Shown here one piece after another: positions 12,753 through 26,020 of a stretch of 64,000 nucleotides of DNA. The notes under the pieces are model-generated. The model ran no database searches, was not told the DNA's origin, and saw nothing but the letters and a program-made list of their open reading frames with translations. The stretch is from Bettongia penicillata ogilbyi (Eukaryota > Chordata > Mammalia > Diprotodontia > Potoroidae): the NCBI GenBank assembly GCA_023548195.1, contig JAJHZJ010000082.1, forward strand, positions 682,001-746,000. The letters are read 5' to 3'. A program made the position numbers and the translations under genes. Within the stretch, counting starts at the first letter, position 1; the number at the start of each line of letters is the position of its first letter.

Positions 12753-14297
12753 TCTTTGTTTTTTCTTGCCCAGCCCTACCTAAAACATAAAATAAATCTA
12801 CAGGACTGAAATTAACAACCCATTAAAATCAGCAATAAGTTATGAAAATCATAAAGTAATTCTTTTAGTAATTAAGAGTAGTTAAATTACTTAAGGTATA
12901 CAAAGTTCAAACAATGTCAGCGTTGAGGCTGCCACAAAGGCTTCAAGGGGAGATGGAGGGAGGGGCGGAGAAGAAACGGGAGAGAGAGGAGGACGATGGG
13001 GTAACTTTGTGGTCTGCAAGACAAGGGGAACACAAGACTTCAAAGTGCAGGCTAAAAATTTCTCCTTGAAGAAAACAACATTGCTGATAATATTTGATAC
13101 GAGCAATAGCACCTGCACGATGGGACTGTGAGGACAGGGAGGGAGAGAGACTGCCCGGAGGGAAGTGGAGGCGGAAGTTTTACATGAGACAAGTGCTTAA
13201 CTATGTTAACTATGACAGTGTAGGTACTGATGGTTAAAAGCTGGTCAAGGGGAATGATTCTAAAAAGAAACTAAAAACATTAGCTCTGACCTTTTTTTCT
13301 ACCTAGCCCCGACCTCATTCATTTTGTGCACTATAAAGAGTGAGGTGTGAGGTGTTTGATCATTATCAAATGCTGCATCAAAATAGATGATTTTTTTCCC
13401 ATGTGTTTTTCCACTATAAAAGACATCTATGTTTCTTATGGACAAGCTTTAAAAAGATGTCAGTTTGGTTTTTCAACACATACAAACATTTATCAAAATT
13501 GGAAATAAAAACGCTGCCGTGGCTCAGACCTGGGCCCGCTTATGCTGTGGGCACAACTCTTCAGGCCCATGCAGACATGGAGGCATGTGGAGCTCGAGCC
13601 TTCCTATCCCCAATCCAGACCCAAATGGTGGGCTAGTGAGTCGGCCCCTTCGGTGCCCTAGTGCTAACAATGCGGGAAAAGGAGAACTTGCTTTAGCATG
13701 GAGTCCAACAGAAAGCTGAGCTGCATGATGATCCCTTTCAATAGGCTTCACGGGAGTCTCTCCTTTTGCAGGGCATGAAATGAGCTTTAAAAAAAGAATT
13801 GATCATCCACAGGTTTCATGATAAGCTGTCCCGGGCTGAGCTACGATAGCTCTCAGTTACACAAAATTAATGCCTGATTGTTTTACTGTTTCATTACTAA
13901 GGGTTGGTTTGATTTTTTTTTTTTTTGTAGGATCATAAAGCTCAAGAAGGGCCCAAAGCCCAGTCCTTAATTGTGTCCAGTCAATGCAGTGTGAGCAAAC
14001 TGGAAAAGAAGAGAGAGGGTTGAATCTCCAATGTCCTCTTTCAAATCAATCAAATCAAATCAAGGACATGTCACATGAATTCTCTGCTGCCATTAGAAAT
14101 TATGATTTTTTGCAATAGGAATAACAACTAATATGTTGGTTCTCCTAGGGGAGGTCTACTTATAGATAGGCCTGTTGGACCCTTTTGTTCAAGTATAATT
14201 TTTGAAAGAGGAGACTGCATGATGAACCCAATTTAAGAAACTGGGTTGGCTTGGCCCAATGAATAATTTGCCCTGCACTGTTTTGTCATGCTGGATT

Positions 14298-14489
<192 letters not shown>

Positions 14490-15139
14490 TTAGTATTTGT
14501 CAGTGCATGCATGTCACTTGAAGAAGGAAGGAGCTGAGGGGAAAAGCAATTGCTTTTTTGGGCACTAAACAACTGTTACATAATAAGCTTATTATCAGTG
14601 ATCTCTCTGAAAAGCAGAAGGGGTGAAAGTGGAGTGACATGGGGATATTTTTGCAAAGGAGAATGTCCAGGATACAGTGGTGGTCTCAATTTAGGGAGCA
14701 AGTTACTAAATCCTTTGACGCCAGCACGTCTGGACCTCCCACCAAAAGTACTTAGTCTATTTGGGAACTAGTGCTTAATATTAAAAAATCCCAACCCCAA
14801 CTGGTTAAACAACATCTGTTTTGCATCACACTAGAAACTAATTCTCAGTGTTGTTTATTAATCAGTGTTGCCTTGAGGGGAAAAAAAGTATAAACTTAAG
14901 TAAACATAGGCTAATGGGAAAATATATTCAACCAGACTACTGGTGGCAGCAGTCCCAAGGGGGTACCACTAACTACCAACATTTAATTTAACATAATGAT
15001 GTTTGCATCTAGGCAAGAATCCATATTCAATTCAATTCAACAAGGCATGGGCTAAATCTATCATATAATTAATATGGATTACATTAATCATATAATAAAT
15101 GGGGGATAGATGCTCAAAATATGATAGAGTAAAAAAAAA

Positions 15140-15330
15140 GTTCCCCAAACCCACTAGGCTTTGAAAAGACTTGTGTTCAAATTACAGCTGAATTGCTTCC
15201 TAGCTTTGTAATGATAGGTAATTCAATTAACCTCTGTGAGCCTGAGTTAGTGCTTATATCAAACTGTCAGAATTATTCATGCCCTCAATGAGATAATATC
15301 TATAAGGCACTTTGAAATGGGATCACAAAA
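15140..15330 (+). repeat. MIR-family SINE
   Basis: Shows 'tgtgttcaaatt', 'cctagctttgtaatgataggtaa', 'acctctgtgagcctgag' and an 'aatgagataatatctataaggcactttg' tail, in MIR order. Confidence 0.75.
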
Positions 15331-15924
15331 TTTACACTGTTATCTACTATTACTTGAAATTAAGTGACTAAGGATTTATCATAATTTAGCATCATTGTAT
15401 TATAGTTTATAGCAAAATCTTCATTTTAGTGGTATTTCTTGTAGTAGGATGGAAATTTCTACCCAAACAAATACTCATGACAAGAAAGTCTATGTACATA
15501 AATATCTGCAGTCAGTCCAAAAGCTAAGTTGGTGTATGTTCATGTGCTTGTATAAATAAGCATACACAGAAAAGAAATGTATTTGAAAAAAGATACTTCC
15601 AATTTTTTAAACAGGCTTATACCCAGCCAAAGTAAATTTATTTTTATTATATCTCTCCTCCAACAAATAAACCCAAGCCTTGAAGTCTTATAGTTGGCAC
15701 CAATTTTATAGATTACAAAAGTCACAGCCACAGAAGGAAAAGTGGAATTCTGACCGCTGAGTCCAAGAGGTTAGGATGAAATGAGTTTCACAAGGATTTG
15801 TTGCTTTAAAAGTTTGGGAGGTTTACTTCTAAAATGTAGCCAGCTGTCTAAACAAGCTATACAACATAGCTCTTTGCCACATCCATAGTACTTCTGATGC
15901 TGCTTACTCAGCATTCTCTCATCC

Positions 15925-16075
15925 AACCCAATTCAATAAGCACCATTTGTTATGCACTCACCATGAGTGCATGTCACAGTACTGGGTGCTGGGGAGACAA
16001 AAGACAGAAGAAGAAACCACAGTAGGGGGCTTTTGCCTCAAGGAACTTACAACCTATTAGCTATAAAATTCTAAA
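15925..16075 (-). repeat. L2 3'-end fragment
   Basis: Reverse-complement L2 tail: 'aataagcaccatttgttatgcac', 'gtactgggtgctgggg', 'ctcaaggaacttacaacct'. Confidence 0.65.
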
Positions 16076-16494
16076 GAAAAGTACACATGCTTAGCTTATG
16101 CTTCATAAAAAGGACTGAATCTAAGGAGATTATCCAGGAGGTTATGCTGAACAGAACCACGTCAGAAATTAATTCGTCCCTTCATTGGAAAAAGAAAAAT
16201 TCAAAGAGCAGCTAACTGGGACCTACCTTATAGAGCTGTTTTGAGTCTCCAATGAGATAATTTTGTAGGTGCTTAGCTTAATGATTGGCACATAGTAAGT
16301 ACTTAATGATTTCTACTTTCCCCTTTCTCTATGAAGTCAATAAAAGTTCCTCTTAGAAGGAAAGAAGATTGCTGAATAAGAACAGGGTGCTACCCACACA
16401 GTATGCACTCAGAAAAATTTTTAATGATGAAAATAAGAATGAAGAACATGATTTGCCTCTTGGCTATAAGGTTCCTTCCCCTTAAGGAATTGCA

Positions 16495-16610
16495 GAATCA
16501 CATATAGAGCTTAGGACTGGAAGGGGTCTTAAGAAATCATCTGGCCTAGCCGTTTACCCTGGGTCATGTTTTTACAGATACAAGTATTCAAGTATGGGAT
16601 CTTTTCACTC
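16495..16610 (-). repeat. Partial MIR-family SINE
   Basis: 'gagcttaggactggaaggggtcttaagaaatcatctggcc' followed by 'ttttacagat' is the reverse-orientation MIR 3' half. The 5' half is missing. Confidence 0.6.
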
Positions 16611-16931
16611 ACTCTAACGTCTTCTCCAAAAAGTGGTATTCTTTCTTCTCCTGCCATTATACCCAATGGCGGAGCCTGGGTGTCAGTGAGCCCCAGAATC
16701 TCTAGGACCTAATAGTGCTCACCTCAGAGGTAAGCCTGTTTTTTTTCAACAGAGCATGGAAGAAAGTCTGGGAGGAGAGGAAACACAACGGACTGGCAGG
16801 TCAGCAGAATGTAGCCAACTGCTTGGTGCTTCTACCCTCACTCTCAACTCCAAAAAAGTATCCTTGGATATTGATGATAAAAGGCTGCTACAGAGAGTAC
16901 TTTTTCTTGATGGTTTTAAAGGAAATCACTA

Positions 16932-17940
<1,009 letters not shown>

Positions 17941-18359
17941 TCAGCTGAGGTGAGGGGCCCCCAGAAAGACCAGCCCCGCTGCCACCTTACACATAGGCTT
18001 TGCCAGAAGACAAGCGCTCTGTGCTTTTTCCTTTTCATGCCCACTTTGCCCTTTCCTTTCTCTAGTTCCCAAGTGCTAGGCAGTAAGTACACGCTTCCTG
18101 AGCTTTTGGGCCATGCCTTTCCAGACTATTTTACGTGACAAACGACAGCTATTCTAGGCTGTTATTCCTGCTGCTAAGCTCTGGCATGGCCATTTACTGG
18201 TCCTCAGACCCAATAAGCTATTCCAGCCCGATAATATCTAGAGTGTGGAAAGTACACTGGGACAATTAAATACGGCCTTGGCTACTTCAAGTCTAAGGCT
18301 AGTAAATGTATGTGGGAGGGGGAAGGGGTTCAGCTAAGGTATCCAGCAGAGATGTAAAA

Positions 18360-18565
18360 TTTTCTTACTAAGAGATTCACAGGATCATAGATTTAGCCTT
18401 AGAAGAAGTCATCAAGTCTACTCCTCATCATTTTACATATAAGGAAACTAAGAGACAGAGAATTCAAGTAACTTGCCCAAGGTATCACAGCTAATGTCTG
18501 AGGTAGGTTTTTCTGTCTGCAAGGCCAGTGCTGTGTCCAGTATCATGCAGCGGCTACACTATTTT
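18360..18565 (-). repeat. MIR-family SINE
   Basis: Near-complete reverse MIR pattern: 'aggatcatagatttag', 'ttttacatataaggaaact', 'caagtaacttgcccaaggtatcacagcta', then the ending around 'ggccagtgctgtgtcc'. Confidence 0.8.
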
Positions 18566-18569
18566 CCTC

Positions 18570-19330
18570 TTTTGTGCACAAGCCCCCATTGTCCATCAAA
18601 AGCTAAATAAGTGGTAAACCATCTTTAAAATTTCAACCTTTCTCCAGTGGAGACAAAACTAATTATAGTGGAATAATGCAAACCTGTATCTGGCAAGGAG
18701 GGATAGGAAAAGACAGAAAATATAGCCATGACATCTCCTTTAGGCCCAATTCCTGAAACCATCATCATAGGTTTTAATTTCATTTTTCTTTATCCTCCTC
18801 CCTTTATATTTGCAAAAGGAAAAGAGTGATTTGATAAAACTGTTCAAAAAGTCACCAAGTTTCAGAAACTCATTCTAAAGTCAACACAAGTTTCACAAAA
18901 CACATTCTACTGGAAATTCTGCGGCAAATCCTCCTGTAAATCTTGACAGATAAACTCCTGCCTTTTCTGAAACTGACAAGATATGATCAGGCCAATCTCT
19001 AAAGATATGATCCCATACAACAATGAGAAGTAATCTATCAGTTAGCATCACACATTAAGAGAAAGTCAAAGAATATGTTTTTCACATCATACATCCTCAG
19101 GAAAAGTGAACTTGCAACATCTACCATGAACAGGACAGAAGTATTTATTAGCCATTTTTCTCTCATAGAGGGCAGAAATGGCTTTACCAGATCACTAACC
19201 CTATGTCCTCTCCATCTAAATGTGCAGAAATAATGTTAAGAGAAATTTTCACTGATAGCAACTTGAAGAAGGCAGTTCTGTCACTGACAAGCAAGGATGA
19301 TTAAGGCTAGGGAGTTCAGGTAGTTAACTG
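18570..19330. other. Intronic, no feature recognised
   Basis: Unique-looking AT-rich sequence, with no frame or repeat identified. Confidence 0.4.
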
Positions 19331-19350
19331 ATAATCTGTCAATATTCTTT

Positions 19351-19996
19351 TTTTTAAAGAATGGCTTTATTTTTACACTTCCTAGTGTTTTTAATAGGAA
19401 TTGCTGTTGTATTTTATCAAAAGCTCTACACTTATTAAGGTAATCATATGATTTTGATTGTTTTTGCATATAATCAATTATACTTAAGAGTTTTTCTCAT
19501 ATTGAGCCAGTACTAAATTCTTTTTTTTTTTTTTTTTTTTAGGAAAAAACATTTTTGTTTTTCTTTTTTTAAAGTCACTTTTTTCTAATTAATTTATTTT
19601 TAGTTTTTAACATTCACTTCTACAAGATTTAGAGTTTCAAATTTTTTCCCCATCTCTCACTTCCCCCACCCCAAAACAGTGTGCATTCTGATTATCCCTT
19701 CCCCCAATCTACCCTCCCTTCTATAATATCTCCCTTCTCTTATCCTGGTCCCCTCTATTTTCTTGTAGGGCAAGATAGATTTCTATGTTGCCTGTATGGC
19801 TTATTTCCCAGCTGTATGTAAAAATGATTTTTAACATTTGATTTTAAAACTTTGACTTCCAACTTCTCTCCCTTCCCACCCCATCCCCATTGTGAAGGCA
19901 AGCAATTCGATACAGGTTATACATGTGTAGTCATACAAAACACTTTCATGTTGTGAAAGACTAAGTATATTTCCCTCCATCCTATCCTGTCCCCCG
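19351..19996 (-). mobile_element. HAL1 3' end plus transduced L1 ORF2 fragment, with 16-bp target duplication
   Basis: A perfect 16-bp direct repeat, TCTGTCAATATTCTTT, at 19335-19350 and 19997-20012 bounds a 646-bp minus-strand insertion. Read in its own sense (right to left) it has a 5'-truncated HAL1/L1 3' region homologous to the 3' UTR of the complete HAL1 at 43967-46811, then an A20 tract (19521-19540). About 165 bp of L1 ORF2-type sequence (19356-19520) follow, then AATAAA (TTTATT at 19366-19371), 10 bases, and a terminal A-run at the duplication. One duplication encloses both parts, so they inserted together. That fits readthrough (3' transduction) or template switching. Confidence 0.8.
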
Positions 19997-20012
19997 TCTG
20001 TCAATATTCTTT

Positions 20013-20990
20013 GTAGCACTCACCATTCCAATTATCTTTAAGGGTCTGTCAGGAACTCCATTACAAACTCTGTCAAACTGAATAACTCAATTCCAGGCAA
20101 AAATCTGGCAAACTCAGTTTTAACAAATGTATGCTTTTTATTTGACCCAGGTTACAAAAAACCAAAAACAAACCCCAAAACCAACAAAAAACCCCAATTC
20201 ATCAGCAAATTTCCCTATATGAGGTTTACATTTATGGTCTTTTTACCTGCTGCCCCACACCCCCCAAGTTCAAGAAACCTTCCACTCATTTCCTAAATAG
20301 AAATCTCCCAAGTAAGACAGCTCATACAGTCACAGAAGACCTTTATTCTTACTAGAAGAAAAATAACTACAACAGAAATTTCTTTAAAGTCATTGTTAGG
20401 ATTAAAATATTTGATAAACAAAGGGCTGATTAGAGGGAGAAAGGAAGAGGCCCACATCTCTCTTGCTAATAATTGGTACAGTTATGGAAGCTCCACTGGG
20501 AATGAACCATCATCTTTACCAAAAGCCAAAACATCGGGCTGCCAGACAAATTAATGACTAATGTTAACATAAGAAAAACTTGTTCCAGAGGAAACTAAAG
20601 TTGTTCCAACTGATCTACTTGCAGTACCCATGGGTAATATATATTTTTTTTTTACCTCTGGTTTCAATAAAGGATTAAAAATGATTTTTTTATTCTGGGT
20701 ATAGTTTCAGGTAAAGAAAAAAAAATCAACCAAGGATTCTGTTTGGTTTGAGCACTACAACATTATATTAGCATAATATTAACATCCATGCTAAATTCAC
20801 TAGTAGAAAAACCAAGATGTGTGAGTGATTGGTTATTACTCATTTGCTAATTTCACAAGTATTTTATAAATCCAGTCAGAGATGTAAAGTATAATTTCAT
20901 CTAGTGTCTAGTGTATGGCAGGCACTTAAAAATGCACATTGATTGACTACTGATGCTGCTTTTCATTATCTGTTATGAGTAAGCATCTAC
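20013..20990. other. Intronic, little recognised
   Basis: Mostly unique AT-rich DNA. A short L2-like tail (about 20880-20948, 'ggcaggcacttaaaaatgcacattgattga') is present on the plus strand. Confidence 0.4.
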
Positions 20991-20994
20991 CTAG

Positions 20995-21505
20995 CAGTAC
21001 TGCCAACAAGTCAAGATAATAAGCATCTATGCAGCAATTGCTACATGCCAGTCTCTGTGTCATGCGCTGGGGATACAAAGGCCAAAAATAATCCTTGTTC
21101 TCAAAATGTTCAAAATCTAATGGAGGAGAGAACATGCAAATAACTATGTGCAAACAAGATATAGATAAACCAGAAATAATGAGCAGAAGGAAGGCACTAG
21201 AAGGAAGGACTGAGAAAAGCTTCTTGTGAGAAGAGAGATGAGGAGGAAGACAATTCTAGGCATGAGGGACAGGCAGTGAAAACACGGAGATGGGAAACAG
21301 AACATCCTGTGGGAGGAAAACAAGAAGGCCAGTGTCACCGGGGACGGATAAGGTCTAAGAAGACTGGAAAGGCAGGAAAGGGTCAGTTTAGGAAGGGCTC
21401 TGAATGCCACGCAGAGGATTTTGTATTTGTTTCTGTAGGTAATAAGGATCCAGTGGACAGAGGGAGGGAGAGAGGGAGGGAGGGAGGAAGTGAGTGAGTG
21501 TGTGT

Positions 21506-21555
<50 letters not shown>

Positions 21556-22440
21556 CTCACACACAGGCACAGAGAGAGACACAGAGAGACAGAAATATCA
21601 ACTTCACACCTGCATGGAGGATAGACAGAAATAGGAAGAGACCTGAGGCCTAGAACCCAACCAGAAATTTATTGCGATAGCTGACCTGTGAGGCGATGAG
21701 GGCCTGCACCTATGTGGTACAGATGTTACATGGCCCAGCAAAGGAGAAAGGCAATGGTGAACAGAGAGATCAGTGGCATGAAAGACAAGAAAGACAAGAT
21801 TATCAAGGAGAGGGTGCTCAACAGTGTCAAGGACCACAGAGAAGTCGTGAAAGATGGGGAGGAGAAAAGGCCATTAGATATAGTGAGTAAGAGATCACAG
21901 GTAACTTTAGAAGGAGCAGTTTCAGTTGGATGTTGAGGTTGGTACCAGACTGCAGAGTTGAAGGAGTCAATGACAGAAAAGGAAGCAGAGCCACTGATTG
22001 TAGATGACCTTTCAAGCAGTTTAGCCACAAAAAGGAAGAGAAATACAGGATAAACAGCTGGAGTTGATGGATGCATCAAGTAAGGGTTTTTTGAAGATGA
22101 GAGAGAGACAGGTGTCATTGTTAGGCAACAAGGAAACAGGCAGGGAGAGACCGAAGATTAGAAAGAGAAGTATAGAGAAGGCAATCTGCTGGAGAAGATG
22201 GGACAGAATGGAACCACCTAATCAATTATCAACAAATATACAGAAGGGGGAAGGTATGCTGAGGGCTGATGCAAGTTGGGGAAGGCTTCCTAGAACAGGT
22301 TTTAGCAGGGTCTTAAAAACATAGAAACAGAGAAGAATGGCATTCAGGTGATCAAGAGTGAAGGACAGGGCCTCCAGTCCTACGACTAAGAGGAAATTAC
22401 TCTGAAATGAAGTCTCTTGGTTTCTATTATATATCATTTA
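20995..22440 (-). repeat. L2 LINE, minus strand, interrupted by a GT microsatellite
   Basis: Reverse L2: it starts with 'tgctacatgccagtctctgtgtcatgcgctggggatacaaag', continues with purine-rich sequence ('gaagggctctgaatgccacgcagag', 'gatgagggcctgcacc'), and reaches the upstream region at 22070-22210 ('gatgcatcaagtaagggttttttgaagatg', 'caatctgctggagaagatgggacagaatgg'). Part of the middle is missing or unrecognisable. Non-coding. Confidence 0.75.
21491..21553. repeat. (GT)n microsatellite
   Basis: About 30 TG units with a single GA interruption, preceded by a GGGA-rich purine run (21460-21488). Lies inside the minus-strand L2. Confidence 0.95.
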
Positions 22441-22780
22441 CATGAATGAAATCATCCAATATTAATGATTTGGATGCTGAGAATAATCTTGAAAACCATA
22501 AACATTTATGTTTGGGTCTTCAAAGTAGCAAAAAACGTTGCCAGAGCAGTTATCTAGTTTCTTCTATCGGGAGTGGAATGAATGAGGCACGTTGTACCTT
22601 AAGAATATACAAGCACCACAGACGTACAGAACCTGCCAAGGCAGGGTGACATTATATCTTTTAACATAATTCAGAATGAATATTATAGTGTAGAAATATA
22701 AATATTTAAGCTACAAGAAACCTTAGAGATAATCTAGTTTGTATTCCAGAATCTAAGACTTGCAAGGGACCTCCTTCAAA
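22441..22780. other. Intronic, no feature recognised
   Basis: No repeat or gene was identified. Confidence 0.4.
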
Positions 22781-22784
22781 AATC

Positions 22785-22905
22785 ATCTGATATAGTACGG
22801 ACCTGGTCATCAAGTCTCTGCTTAGAGACCTGGTCTTCATATCTAAATCCTTCATTTTACAGATGAAGAAACTTAGGCCCTATTTAACTGATTTGCCCAT
22901 GATCT
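22785..22905 (-). repeat. MIR-family SINE fragment
   Basis: 'ccttcattttacagatgaagaaacttaggccc' followed by 'gatttgcccatgat' is the reverse MIR core. It is cut by the L1 fragment that follows. Confidence 0.7.
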
Positions 22906-22907
22906 TT

Positions 22908-23335
22908 TTAAATTTTTATTCTTTTTTTTTTTTGGTAAATAGTATTTTATTTTTCCCAATTATATGTAAAGATAGTTTTCAACTTTCATTTTTTATAAGA
23001 TTTTGATTTTCAAATTATTTCTCCTTCCCCCCTCATCCCGCCTCCCCAAGATGACAAACCATCTGATATAGGTTATACATGTGCAATCATGTAAAACGTA
23101 TTTCCATATTAGTCATGCTCCAAAAGAAGAAACAGAACAAAAGGGAAACACCACTCAAAAAAAGTGAAAACTGTATGCTTCGATCTGCATTCAGGCTCCA
23201 TAGTTCTTTCTCTGGATATGGACAGCATTTTCCATCATGAATCTTTTGGAATTGTCCTAGATCATTATATTGCTGAGAAGAGCTAAGTCAATCATAGTTG
23301 ATCATCACACAATGTTGCTGCTACTGTGAAGCAGC
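22908..23335 (-). mobile_element. 5'-truncated L1, 3' UTR and distal ORF2
   Basis: It begins with a T-rich tract (22922-22933). The reverse 3' UTR of marsupial L1 follows ('ttttcccaattatatgtaaagatag', 'gttatacatgtgcaatcatg'), then the conserved stretch 'ccatcatgaatcttttggaattgtcctagatcatt' and 'gatcatcacacaatgttgctg' (about 23230-23320). No target duplication was confirmed. Confidence 0.8.
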
Positions 23336-24240
23336 CAGATATCTAACCCATTCCATTTGGCTCTAAATTCAGTATTCCTTCTACTATCCCATGCTGAGGA
23401 TGATGTTTCTCTATCCTCGTCTGGAGGGGTGTCATGCTCTTTGTGCCAAAGTAATTTTTGCTCTCTTCTGTGTTCCTAATTGGGTCAGGCATTTGGAAAG
23501 CTGAGCAACCATAAGGCTTAGTAGCAGATGCAAGAAAGCGGCCAATTGGGGGAAGCCACATTTTCCAAAGTTACCATCTGAATCCTGCCCGTAGGTCTCC
23601 AAAAGTGCTTATTTATAGGCATGCCACACTTTGGTAAATAGGCTCTTCCAAGGTAATGAAGGCCATGTGCCTATATGCTAGTATGAACCCAATCAGAGAA
23701 CCCATTCTCTCAATTTTGAGAATCTCTCTCTGGTAGATCTCTACAATCGAAATTATTGAGTAAAGCACTTTCCCTTCCCTTGAGGTGGTGCTGCTCTCCA
23801 TTCTTCCCTACTATCTCATTGCTTGTAACTGGACAAGAAAGGCATATTTTTCAGTGCCATCTGCCCATCTTTTTTCTTACCTTCATGCTCAAATGATTGA
23901 TGGCCTAAGAAAGGCATCTGCATACAAGGGCAGGAGGTCTGTGGGTTGGGGGGTCTGATGTGGTTGGGAAAGAATACATGAAACAAGGAAGTGGAACAGC
24001 CAAGATGGGCAGGAGAAATTCAGGGGACAGAGATTCATGAGCCTTGTCATTTTCCTTCAAAGCTGGGGCATTCCTCTTATTAGGCAAGGTGATGCTACTC
24101 TGAATATTCTGATCATATTTGAATTAAACAGCCTGAAAAACATTCAAGATTAGAAACTGAGGTTTCATTTGTAAAGAAAGATGGAGCTTAAGAGAATATT
24201 TTGTGATTCTGTGGTATTCCCTTAACTTTTTATTTAGATG
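23336..24240. other. Intronic, no feature recognised
   Basis: Balanced-composition unique sequence. No confident repeat or exon. Confidence 0.4.
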
Positions 24241-24243
24241 CCT

Positions 24244-24246
<3 letters not shown>

Positions 24247-24299
<53 letters not shown>

Positions 24300-24301
24300 T
24301 C

Positions 24302-24388
<87 letters not shown>

Positions 24389-24412
24389 TCTCTCTCCTTC
24401 CCTCCCTTCCCA
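24247..24412. repeat. (CT)n polypyrimidine tract
   Basis: About 150 bp of nearly perfect CT repeat with a short interruption (24295-24311), grading into a CCCT-rich flank. A mirror-symmetric homopurine/homopyrimidine tract of this length can form triplex (H-) DNA. The serine/leucine and arginine/glutamate frames across it are artefacts. Confidence 0.95.
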
Positions 24413-24419
24413 GTCTCTC

Positions 24420-25740
24420 CCACCCCCACCCCTCCACTTCCACCCCTATTTCGGTAGAAACTTTAAAGCTGAAAATCCTCCTAATTTAGCTTCTGGGACA
24501 ATAAACCAAAGTCAAGAATGGAAGAAACAGCAGGGGGTACCCTGTGGGAAAACTAGAGTCTCCTAACTAAGAGGGAGGGGGTTGGAGAATGAAGAAATAC
24601 CCAAGCGCTTTTATTTTCAAAGACACTCTGGGGTCTGTTCTAAAATGAGACTAAAGATGGGTTTGTGTTTGTTTTCACCCAGGGGAAAAAACGATTCCCA
24701 GACACTTATCCTGCTACAGAGGAGAGTCCTGTCAAAATTACCCACACCTTCAAAAGGGATAAATCCCTTGTGGGACAAGAAACAATTATGGTCTGTTTGG
24801 CTTCTGCTTTGGCAGATTGGGATCACTTTCCCCCAAAGAAACCCATGCTAGCTTTTGAGTTCAGACCCTGCAAACTCTTCTGGCCAAACTGAAATGATTA
24901 ACATGGAGCTGGGAGGGGCAGGGAACGGGATAGGGAAAGGGCTGCACTATAAAATCACAGTCTTTTAAGATACTGGCATCAACAAGCCAAAGAGGAACTC
25001 CATTTGAGGAAATCTCCATAAACATCATATGATGTTTTTCAAATCTCTTGTCTTTCTGAACTCTTAATCCCCCTGCCCAACAACAAGAAATCCAACCCCA
25101 TCCAGTCTTAACAATCCCTCATTGGCTGGTGCCCTTGGAAGCACGCTCTTTTATTGGAAGCCTCTTCTTTCATTCCTCCACGACAGGAGACCAAGAATTT
25201 GCCAAGTAACTAAATCAGAAATTGAAAACAAGTCAAGTGTTGGGGACAGAGCCTGCATTTTCCTTGCTGCAGAGTGTTACGTAATGGGCTACAAGTCCTT
25301 GAGCTGTGCTGCTGTGACTAGGAGTCAATTTTCTCTAACTGAGATCACATAATTGAAAATGTCATCAGTGTGCAGCCCTCATCGTATATGTTCAATACTG
25401 AAATTCTGCTGCTGTTGCATTCGTCCTATAAATATTTTGCCTTCTCAAAATTACATGGAACACACACTTTCCCTCCCCGTTCTCTTTTAGAAAAATGGCA
25501 TGCTATATAAATGGAACAGTAAAAAAGCTAACATGGATATGAACCACTATTATTCCTGCCCATCACACAAGTGAGCAGCATGATGCTGTCCTACTGATCA
25601 GCTAACTGTTTCTGGATAGAGTAAGAAAAAAAAAGTTAAGCACAAGACAGCCACTTTAAATATATTTGTTAATTAGCAGTAAAATATGATCTAATTCTCA
25701 GAAGATAAATACAAAGTACAAATTCCCTAATAAATTGTTG
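24420..25740. other. Intronic non-repetitive block
   Basis: About 1.3 kb with no recognisable mobile element. Composition is relatively balanced, with motifs such as TTACGTAA at about 25278 and a TATAAA-like stretch at 25505. No exon with MXI1 phase was seen. Candidate conserved non-coding sequence by position only. Confidence 0.35.
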
Positions 25741-25762
25741 GTGATGAAGACTGGTGATGAAG

Positions 25763-25940
25763 ACTGAGGTGTGCTCAATTTGACTAGGTTGTCATGGACT
25801 CAGTGGCACACTTAACAGACCCCTGTAGGTTCTTTTCTGTTCACATCTCAAAAAGAAGTTATTTTTCTTTGTAAGTCTTCATTTAATCTGGTTTGGTAAA
25901 ATAACCAAACAGGATCCTCTGCTGGAACTGGGATAAAGTT

Positions 25941-26020
<80 letters not shown>

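Larger units (their letters stand above)
11890..14297 (-). other. MXI1: MXI1 3' UTR (extent inferred)
   Basis: Non-repetitive sequence runs directly downstream of the MXI1 stop on the minus strand. The first 1.5 kb lacks mobile-element signatures and includes GC-richer stretches (12900-13240 and 13510-13780), unlike the surrounding intergenic DNA. Two AATAAA signals can be read on the minus strand, as TTTATT at 12747-12752 and 11916-11921. They would give UTRs of about 1.55 and 2.4 kb. A third signal at 11256-11261 is possible. Which is used cannot be decided from sequence alone; the listed left end assumes the 11916 signal. Confidence 0.5.

Noticed and set aside
24124..24489. Long Ser/Leu and Arg/Glu open frames
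   Set aside because: They are translations of the CT microsatellite on both strands, with no independent coding evidence.
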